A stretch of 64,000 nt of DNA from JAJRAN01 sp963827135 (GTDB lineage Archaea; Thermoplasmatota; Thermoplasmata; Methanomassiliicoccales; UBA472), in assembly GCA_963827135.1 (NCBI GenBank), contig CAWGZX010000005.1, positions 620,001-684,000 on the forward strand, read 5' to 3'. Below the pieces are notes generated by a model. It was not told the origin of the DNA. It searched no databases and saw only the letters and a list, made by a program, of their open reading frames with translations. Numbering within the stretch: the first letter of the stretch is position 1; each line of letters starts with the position of its first letter. A program made the translations under genes and the position numbers. This document shows positions 58,692 through 64,000 of this stretch, piece after piece.

Positions 58692-61433
58692 TCAATCCCA
58701 GAACTTCTTCGTCCGGGCGTAGTTGATCTCGGCGCTGAGGATCTCGCGCAGGAACTCGTCCTCGTTCTCGTGGAAGCCAGATAGGACGCGAGCCGCCGTG
58801 TCGGGGCCGACGCCCCTGCCCGCCAGGCAAAGCAAGGCCTTCTTGCCGTTCTTGTTGACCAGGCTGGCGTTCTTGTACATGCGCCGGACCTCGGCCTCCT
58901 CCTCTTCCTTGAGGTCCTTCTTGGAGAGCAACCTGACGTCGTCCTTGTTGTAGGAGTGCAGGGCCGCGACCATCTTCCCCCCGCAGCGTTCGCAGAGTAT
59001 GTGGCGGGGGGCCTCCTTCACCCTGAGCTTCCACTGCGCCTTGCAGTTGAGGCAGGTCATGAACATCTGCTCCTCCTCCAGGCGGTTCTTCAGCGCCATG
59101 AGGATGGAGTGGTCCGCCCTCTGGGGCGCTATGAGCTCCCTGGAGTGTTCCAGCCCTGCCCTGCCGATGGGCGTGAGGGGGGTGACCTCGATCCTTAGCT
59201 CCCCGGACTCGATCAGCCTCACCACCTTCGCGGTGCCATCCAGGTCCAGGTCCTCCCAGAGGACGCGGGCCACCGCCTCATCGTACATCGGCGTGCCGTC
59301 GTACGCCTCGAACAAACGGTTGAAGTTGATTGAATGGTAATCCGCCTCCTTCTCCACCGCCCCGAACTTCTTGGCCACGTGGACGAACCTCCATCTGAGG
59401 AAGGAGGAGTTCTTGATCACCAGGCGCACCAGCCCCTCGACGTTCTCCGACCTGATGGACTTCAGGGTTTCGATGATCGTGGCCGCCCTGATGTCCCGGG
59501 GAAGCTCCAGGACGATGCGATATGGGTCGGTGTGCACCGCGATGCTCTCACCGATGCGCGCGGACAGCAGCACCGACAGAAGCTTGGAGAGGGTCTCGTT
59601 GATCTTGGAGCCGAAGCAGCAGTTCAGTATGGCCAGCTTCTTCCCCATCTCCAAGGTTAGCAGTTGGTCGGTAGGGACCGTGGCCTCCTTGCTCTGCTCC
59701 TCCAGATAGCGGCGCAGCCGGGTCACGGCCTCCTCGTCCCCCGCGTAGTCGTGATAGTTGCCTAGGCGGCGCAGGCGGCCGACCTCCATGCCGACGTCGA
59801 ATGGCACCGGGATGTCCTCCCCCACCCACGAGGGTATCGAACCGATCTCCTTCACCTGCTCCACCAGCAGCTCGTCCTCCTTGAGCTCGATGATGCGCCA
59901 GGACCTTCCCCGGGTGATGAAGGTGGCGTAAGGCTCAGCGAACGAGACCACGAAAGACTCATCCAGCTGGCCGACGATCTTGCGCGAGGAGAGCTCCCTG
60001 ATCCTGAAGCTCCTCTCGTCCGGGATCATGGAGAGGTTGTCGTAGAAGTAGCGCATGCCCCGGCTCGAGCGCCGATACTCCCTCTCCCCTATGAATACGA
60101 GCCCGATCCTCCCCAGCTGCTCGAGCACGCCCTCGAAAGTCTCCTTGGTCAAATGGCGGAAGGGATAGGAGCGGACCACGGTCCGATAGGCCTCCTCCTT
60201 GTCCACCGTCCCCGCCATGGTCATGGCCACCAGCTGGTTCGCCAGCACGGTCAATGGGCTCTCCCGCACCCTCAGCGGCTCCAGCTCCTCCTTGCTGGAC
60301 TTGCGGGTGATGACCAATGACTCGGCTATCTCGTCCGGCGTCGAGGCGACGATGGCCCCTTCCGACTTAGCGCCGACGCTATGCCCCGCCCTCCCCATCC
60401 TCTGTATCAGCCTGGCGACCTGGCGAGGAGAGTTGTATTGGATGGCGAAGTCGGCGCTCCCGATGTCGATGCCGAGCTCGAGCGAGGACGTGCAGATCAG
60501 CCCCTTCAGCCGCTCCTGCTTGAAGCTCTCCTCCATCTCGATGCGTATCTCCTTGGAGAGCGAGCCGTGGTGCACGCCCACCGGGAACTTATCGTCCCAG
60601 ACGTGATACCTGGCCGCGAGCGCCTCCGCCGTGTCCCGGGTGTTCACGAAGAGCAGCGTCGAGCGGTGCGCCTCGATGATCTCGCGGCACCTCCGCATGC
60701 AGGCCATGAGCTGGGGCTCGCTCAGCAGCGTTCCCGCCAAATCCTTGTCCATCTCGGTCACGCTCGGGCTCTGCACCCTGACCTGCATGTCCTTGGCCAC
60801 GTGGGCCCGGATCATGGTCACCTTGCGCTCCGTCCCGCCCAGGTAGTTTGCGACCTCCTGCACGCTCCCCACCGTGGCGGATAGCCCGACCCTCTGGAAC
60901 TCGCCCGCTTCCTCCACCAGGCGCTCCATGGCCACGGCCAGCTGCGCACCTCGCTCGTCTTCGGCGAGCTCGTGGATCTCATCGATGACGAAGAAGCGCA
61001 CGTTGGCCAGGTGCTCCTTGAGCCTCTTTCCCGAGAACATTATCTGCAGCGTCTCCGGCGTGGTGATCAGCACGTCGGGTGCCTTGCGCGACTGGCGCGT
61101 CCTTTCGGATTGAGGCGTGTCTCCATGCCTCACGGCCACGTCAAGGCCAAGGGCTTTGCCGAACTCGTCCAGGCGCCGTAGAAGGTCGCGGTTGAGCGCC
61201 CTGAGCGGCGTGACGTAGACGCATTTGATGCCCTTGCCCTCGGACCTCAGGAGCATGTGGAAGATCGGAAGCATGGCGGCTTCGGTCTTGCCGATCCCCG
61301 TCGGCGCCACCAGGAGCACGTGCTCTCCCTTGAGGATGTGAGGGATGGCCTGGCGCTGCGGGCCGGTTGGCTCGTGGATGTTCTTCTCCTTGAGCACCTT
61401 CACAATCTTTGGGTCGAGCAGCTCGAATACCAT
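58692..61433 (-). CDS. lhr: Lhr-type superfamily 2 helicase (913 residues)
   Basis: This is the size usual for archaeal Lhr. Motifs are APTGIGKT (43-50), TPLRALNRD, DEIH (151-154), SAT (185-187), FVNTRDTAE, HHGSLSKE, TSSLELGIDIGSAD and QRMGRAGHS. The winged-helix and Lhr core domain follow, then a four-cysteine zinc site near 800-825 (CLNC and CERCG) and an HhH-like end with RGVGPDTAARVL. It translocates 3'-5' and unwinds forks and RNA-DNA hybrids in studied homologues. It is distinct from the 1787-residue copy at 12271-17634. Confidence 0.93.
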   Translation of the reverse strand: MVFELLDPKIVKVLKEKNIHEPTGPQRQAIPHILKGEHVLLVAPTGIGKTEAAMLPIFHMLLRSEGKGIKCVYVTPLRALNRDLLRRLDEFGKALGLDVAVRHGDTPQSERTRQSRKAPDVLITTPETLQIMFSGKRLKEHLANVRFFVIDEIHELAEDERGAQLAVAMERLVEEAGEFQRVGLSATVGSVQEVANYLGGTERKVTMIRAHVAKDMQVRVQSPSVTEMDKDLAGTLLSEPQLMACMRRCREIIEAHRSTLLFVNTRDTAEALAARYHVWDDKFPVGVHHGSLSKEIRIEMEESFKQERLKGLICTSSLELGIDIGSADFAIQYNSPRQVARLIQRMGRAGHSVGAKSEGAIVASTPDEIAESLVITRKSSKEELEPLRVRESPLTVLANQLVAMTMAGTVDKEEAYRTVVRSYPFRHLTKETFEGVLEQLGRIGLVFIGEREYRRSSRGMRYFYDNLSMIPDERSFRIRELSSRKIVGQLDESFVVSFAEPYATFITRGRSWRIIELKEDELLVEQVKEIGSIPSWVGEDIPVPFDVGMEVGRLRRLGNYHDYAGDEEAVTRLRRYLEEQSKEATVPTDQLLTLEMGKKLAILNCCFGSKINETLSKLLSVLLSARIGESIAVHTDPYRIVLELPRDIRAATIIETLKSIRSENVEGLVRLVIKNSSFLRWRFVHVAKKFGAVEKEADYHSINFNRLFEAYDGTPMYDEAVARVLWEDLDLDGTAKVVRLIESGELRIEVTPLTPIGRAGLEHSRELIAPQRADHSILMALKNRLEEEQMFMTCLNCKAQWKLRVKEAPRHILCERCGGKMVAALHSYNKDDVRLLSKKDLKEEEEAEVRRMYKNASLVNKNGKKALLCLAGRGVGPDTAARVLSGFHENEDEFLREILSAEINYARTKKFWD

Positions 61434-61476
61434 AGGCCTCGGAATCCAAACCTTGGCGGTACTTGAACCTATCGAG

Positions 61477-61587
61477 ATGGTCCGCGAAAATCATGCTATC
61501 AGCGTCGGCTTCAGAGACGATGAAGGTGAGATAGGAAGCGCAGACTGCATCTCGATCTTGATAGAAGAATGGCAGAGCGATGCCTAG
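61477..61587 (+). CDS. Possible 36-residue small protein
   Basis: An ATG-started frame of acidic composition (VGFRDDEGEIGS, ISILIEEWQS) lies in the 190-base gap between the second lhr and the chagasin-like gene, 40 bases before the latter. There is no homology that I recognise and no clear ribosome-binding site. It may be chance. Confidence 0.2.
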   Translation: MVRENHAISVGFRDDEGEIGSADCISILIEEWQSDA

Positions 61588-61627
61588 AAGAGCCCATAGA
61601 TGCAATAGTCCGCCAAGAGGGCAATCG

Positions 61628-61951
61628 ATGGAGGTTCGGCTCGACGGTTCTGAGCGCGAGACGAAGCTGGATCTGGACTTGGGAGAACACCTCTTCGTCA
61701 ACGTGGAGGGCAATCCCACGACTGGATACCAGTGGCAGGTGATCTCCTGGAAACCCGAGGTCCTTGATTGGACGGAGGGGCCGACCTACCAAGCCTCGGC
61801 CCCGGGCCTTGTCGGCTCGGGAGGCACGTTCCGATTCGGCTTCAAGCCTGTGAAAAAAGGGAGGGCCACGATCAAGATGGTTTATCGTCGATCCTGGGAG
61901 GAGGGAATTGCCCCGGCCAAGACGGCGGTCCTGAAGGTAAGGATCAAATGA
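61628..61951 (+). CDS. Chagasin family (I42) cysteine protease inhibitor-like protein
   Basis: A 107-residue protein with the three inhibitor loops of chagasins: NPTTGYQW, GSGGTFRF and a RRSWEEG loop in place of the usual RPW. This Ig-like fold blocks papain-type proteases. The ATG at 61628 has AGAGGG at good spacing. There is no signal peptide or lipobox, so this copy appears to be cytosolic, unlike many members of the family. Confidence 0.88.
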   Translation: MEVRLDGSERETKLDLDLGEHLFVNVEGNPTTGYQWQVISWKPEVLDWTEGPTYQASAPGLVGSGGTFRFGFKPVKKGRATIKMVYRRSWEEGIAPAKTAVLKVRIK

Positions 61952-62022
61952 GCTTCGGAAGGACTTATCATTCCTGGCCTAGCGCGAACTGATGGCGCCT
62001 CGTCCTGTCAAGGTTCCAGCAA

Positions 62023-63189
62023 TCACTGTGTCGTAGCCTCAGCCAGCAGCTCCGAGAGGTCCATCACCTTGATATCCGAGCCTAGCTGCTTCGCGCCCTG
62101 CTGCAAGTTGAGCACGCAGAACGGGCAAGTGGTGATGATGCGCTCGGCACCGGTCTCAACGGCCTCCTTGACGCGCTTGGCGGCGATGTTGACAGCGAAC
62201 TCATTGAACTGCGACTTGTAGCCGCCTCCCGCACCACAGCATTGTGAGCTCATGCGGTTGTGGCCCATTTCCACGAGCTCGAGGCCGGGAACGGACTTGA
62301 TGACCTCGCGCGGTACCTCGAACACGCCCGCATGCCTTCCCAGATGGCAGGGGTCATGGTAGGTGACCTTCATGCCGCCGTAGTTCTTGGTGAACTTGAC
62401 CCTCTTCTCCTTCAGGAGCTTGAGGGCGTACTGCGAGAAGTGGTAGACCTCGAACGAAGGTCGCGAATAGAAGCGCTTGTAATCGTGCGTGGTGGTCTTG
62501 TAACAGCCAGCGCAGGCAGTGACCATGGCCTTGGCCCCCATCTTCTCCGTTTGGCGGACATTGTTCTCGGCGAAGTCGCGGGATGCCTTGGTCTGGCCAG
62601 TCCTGAGCATGGGCGAGGTGCAGCACATCTCGTCCGCGCCCATTATGTTCTGCTTGACGCCGCAGCGGTCGAGGAAGGTGGCCGCGGCCTGAGGGATCCT
62701 CTGCATCCTGTACGAGGCGGTGCAGCCTGCGAAGAAGCAGACCTCGGGATTGAAAGGAACCTTTTGGATGTTAGAGGGGAACCAGTCCCCACGCTTGGCC
62801 GGGGGCTCCTTGTAGGGGTTGTTGTTGGCCAGGATGCTCTCTCCCAGCTTCTTATGCGCGGGAAGCGGCCCCTTCCCTTGGTCCACAACCCACTCGCGGA
62901 CGATCTCCCAGAACTCGGCGAACTCGATGCTTACATGGCAGACCGACCAGCACGCAGCACAGCCGGTGCACTTGTATAAGGCCTCGACGAACTCCTCGTC
63001 CACCTCGACCTTACGGCCGAGAAGCTTGTCGATTGGGGTCTTGTTCTGCAGCTGCTTCAAGTAGTAAATCTTGCCACGAGGACTGTTCGATTCCCATGGC
63101 TCCTGGGCGTACGTGTCGCACACGCGGACGCAATAACCACACTGGAGACAGGCTGACAATTCCCTGTTTATGTTCGGCAACCTTGCCAT
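62023..63189 (-). CDS. HdrD-like iron-sulfur protein with two CCG domains
   Basis: About 388 residues. The N-terminal half has two [4Fe-4S] motifs, CLQCGYCVRVC and CTGCAACWSVC. The C-terminal half has two cysteine-rich CCG-type domains (a CCTSPMLRTG and a CCGAGGG site, each with an upstream Cys-containing strand), as in heterodisulfide reductase HdrD and GlpC or lactate-oxidase subunits. It should pass electrons to or from a disulfide or a flavoprotein. No hdrE or partner gene is adjacent. ATG 63189 behind AGGTG is preferred over GTG 63198. Confidence 0.9.
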   Translation of the reverse strand: MARLPNINRELSACLQCGYCVRVCDTYAQEPWESNSPRGKIYYLKQLQNKTPIDKLLGRKVEVDEEFVEALYKCTGCAACWSVCHVSIEFAEFWEIVREWVVDQGKGPLPAHKKLGESILANNNPYKEPPAKRGDWFPSNIQKVPFNPEVCFFAGCTASYRMQRIPQAAATFLDRCGVKQNIMGADEMCCTSPMLRTGQTKASRDFAENNVRQTEKMGAKAMVTACAGCYKTTTHDYKRFYSRPSFEVYHFSQYALKLLKEKRVKFTKNYGGMKVTYHDPCHLGRHAGVFEVPREVIKSVPGLELVEMGHNRMSSQCCGAGGGYKSQFNEFAVNIAAKRVKEAVETGAERIITTCPFCVLNLQQGAKQLGSDIKVMDLSELLAEATTQ

Positions 63190-63272
63190 TCCACGCACCT
63201 CTAATATTGCACCGGACCAGCCGGTGAATCAAGTCCCACGCAGAGGCGGGGGACGGAATTGCTCTAGGCATG

Positions 63273-63291
63273 ATACCTAGGTATTTTAATC
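63273..63291 (-). promoter_or_regulatory. Palindromic operator candidate overlapping a TATA box upstream of the HdrD-like gene
   Basis: ATACCTAGGTAT (63273-63284) is a perfect 12-base palindrome immediately downstream of a minus-strand TATA element, ATTAAAATA. A second inverted repeat, CTAGG-N7-CCTAG, overlaps it. That is a position where archaeal repressors block transcription. The gap from 63190 to 63364 holds nothing else that I can identify. Confidence 0.4.
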
Positions 63292-63364
63292 TATTTACCT
63301 GGGACGCTGGTACGTCGTGTCCGGGCCACGTTTAACGCCATTAAAAAAGTTTCGCAAAATTGCC

Positions 63365-63880
63365 TCAACCTTCCAAAATAGGACCGTAACCGTACCATGC
63401 CCCGCCCAGCTTAAGGGTGCGGACGTTCTCCTCGAGGATCTCCCGGTGACGGTGCTCCCAACGAGCAAGCTCCTCGATCGTCGCCTTGGTCTTGGGTTCT
63501 ATTGCACGGGAGAGCGCGTCCTGGTACATGTTGATGGAGTTGATCTCGACCTCTATTCCTTTTTCTAATGCGGCGACCTCGTCCTCCAAGGCAAGGCAAG
63601 ACCCCTCCGGCTTGACGAATACCTTGCTGGGCAGGAGCTCCAGATATTCATGCAAAGGCTCTGCCCTCAAACCACTCTGGGACAACCGGTCGATCTCATT
63701 CTTGATTATCCTGGCATGCTCCTTCTCGTCATTGCCCAGGCTCCGCATCAATGCCTTCCCCTTATCGTCCGCCACGCACTCCCCGAGGTCGGAATAGAAT
63801 TGGATCCCGAACTCCTCGATGGCCATTGCTGTCTTAAGCACGGCCAGGCTCATCTCCCCTTTGGCGGTCACTGCCTCCAT
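63365..63880 (-). CDS. Ferritin-like / rubrerythrin-type diiron protein
   Basis: A 171-residue four-helix bundle with two Glu-x-x-His pairs, EKEHARII and EHRHREIL, plus the Glu residues in AIEEFGIQFY and KGIEVEINSI that complete a diiron site. There is no rubredoxin domain. Likely roles are peroxide reduction or iron handling. The ATG at 63880 follows GGGGGAGGGA, and TATATTAA near 63914-63923 is its promoter. The frame is open a further 39 codons, but these precede the promoter. Confidence 0.85.
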   Translation of the reverse strand: MEAVTAKGEMSLAVLKTAMAIEEFGIQFYSDLGECVADDKGKALMRSLGNDEKEHARIIKNEIDRLSQSGLRAEPLHEYLELLPSKVFVKPEGSCLALEDEVAALEKGIEVEINSINMYQDALSRAIEPKTKATIEELARWEHRHREILEENVRTLKLGGAWYGYGPILEG

Positions 63881-63913
63881 GCGAGTCCCTCCCCCGATAC
63901 AACCAAGGCGCGC

Positions 63914-63923
63914 GTATATTAAC
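63914..63923 (-). promoter_or_regulatory. TATA box for the ferritin-like gene
   Basis: On the minus strand, GTTAATATAC about 35-43 bases before the ATG. No gene is visible between here and the right edge. Confidence 0.45.
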
Positions 63924-64000
63924 GCAATGGTGCTCTCGCCAACGGTATCGAAGCAAGGGACAAGTTTCTTACATGGCCTTACGAATCCTACCCTCATGGG

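Noticed and set aside
63881..63997. N-terminal extension of the ferritin-like protein
   Set aside because: It runs through the TATA box. The residues are not family-like, and a strong ribosome-binding site sits just before the ATG at 63880.

Overview
This 64 kb window is archaeal chromosomal DNA with roughly 60% G+C by eye. The archaeal markers are an MCM helicase, an NMD3 homologue, deoxyhypusine synthase, DUF424 and DUF531 proteins, Tsr3, two Lhr-type helicases, archaeal TATA boxes 25-30 bases upstream of several starts, and a tRNA with a bulge-helix-bulge-type intron. A DNA gyrase, KaiC-like ATPases, a DUF835 domain and an HdrD-like protein point to Euryarchaeota, most likely the Thermoplasmatota (Methanomassiliicoccales or a relative). 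That lineage call is inference. I see no insertion sequence, CRISPR array or prophage. The mobile sequences are two inteins.

Layout. 1-1890: a truncated membrane zinc-ribbon protein, an ArsC-like phosphatase/reductase, an RDD membrane protein and a frameshifted tsr3. 2046-6005: an operon of mcm (with a mini-intein in its Walker A motif), a DUF424 gene and nmd3. 5994-8549: a CinA/MoaB-like gene and an ABC exporter pair. 8661-10117: both subunits of class I fumarase. 10119-21950: a surface protein, an unknown protein, a 1787-residue Lhr helicase, the thiazole synthase Thi4 with a divergent HTH regulator, an OGG-type glycosylase, a methyltransferase, an adenosine-specific kinase and an endonuclease IV-like protein. 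22020-25385: a double-zinc-ribbon protein converging on a protein with a bacterial-type DnaA ATPase core fused to a C-terminal DUF835-like domain. 25418-26840: tRNA-Thr(CGT) with an intron in its D arm, and thiC. 27125-33102: gyrB (two frameshifts) and gyrA (462-residue homing-endonuclease intein). 33185-42229: a KaiC-like ATPase, a coiled-coil zinc-ribbon protein and a giant surface protein whose cytoplasmic tail carries zinc ribbons. 42369-49144, minus strand: an alkyltransferase and a Tad/Epd-like pilus operon (two ATPases, two platform proteins, one pilin-like protein). 49356-63880: tRNA-Phe, several small conserved proteins, a coiled-coil/KaiC fusion, deoxyhypusine synthase, DUF531, a B12-binding radical SAM enzyme, purM, rlmE, an FAH-family enzyme, a second Lhr, a chagasin-like inhibitor, an HdrD-like protein and a ferritin-like diiron protein.

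Themes. Replication, repair and topology genes dominate: MCM, gyrase, two Lhr helicases, OGG, endonuclease IV-like, alkyltransferase and the DnaA-core fusion. Two steps of thiamine synthesis (Thi4, ThiC) are present but not adjacent. ATPase, coiled-coil and zinc-ribbon modules recur in several proteins and may form a signalling or scaffolding network; this is inference. Five single-base-type frameshifts in four otherwise well-conserved genes (tsr3, gyrB twice, the TadC-like gene, the pilin-like gene) suggest assembly errors more than decay, and should be resolved against raw reads.
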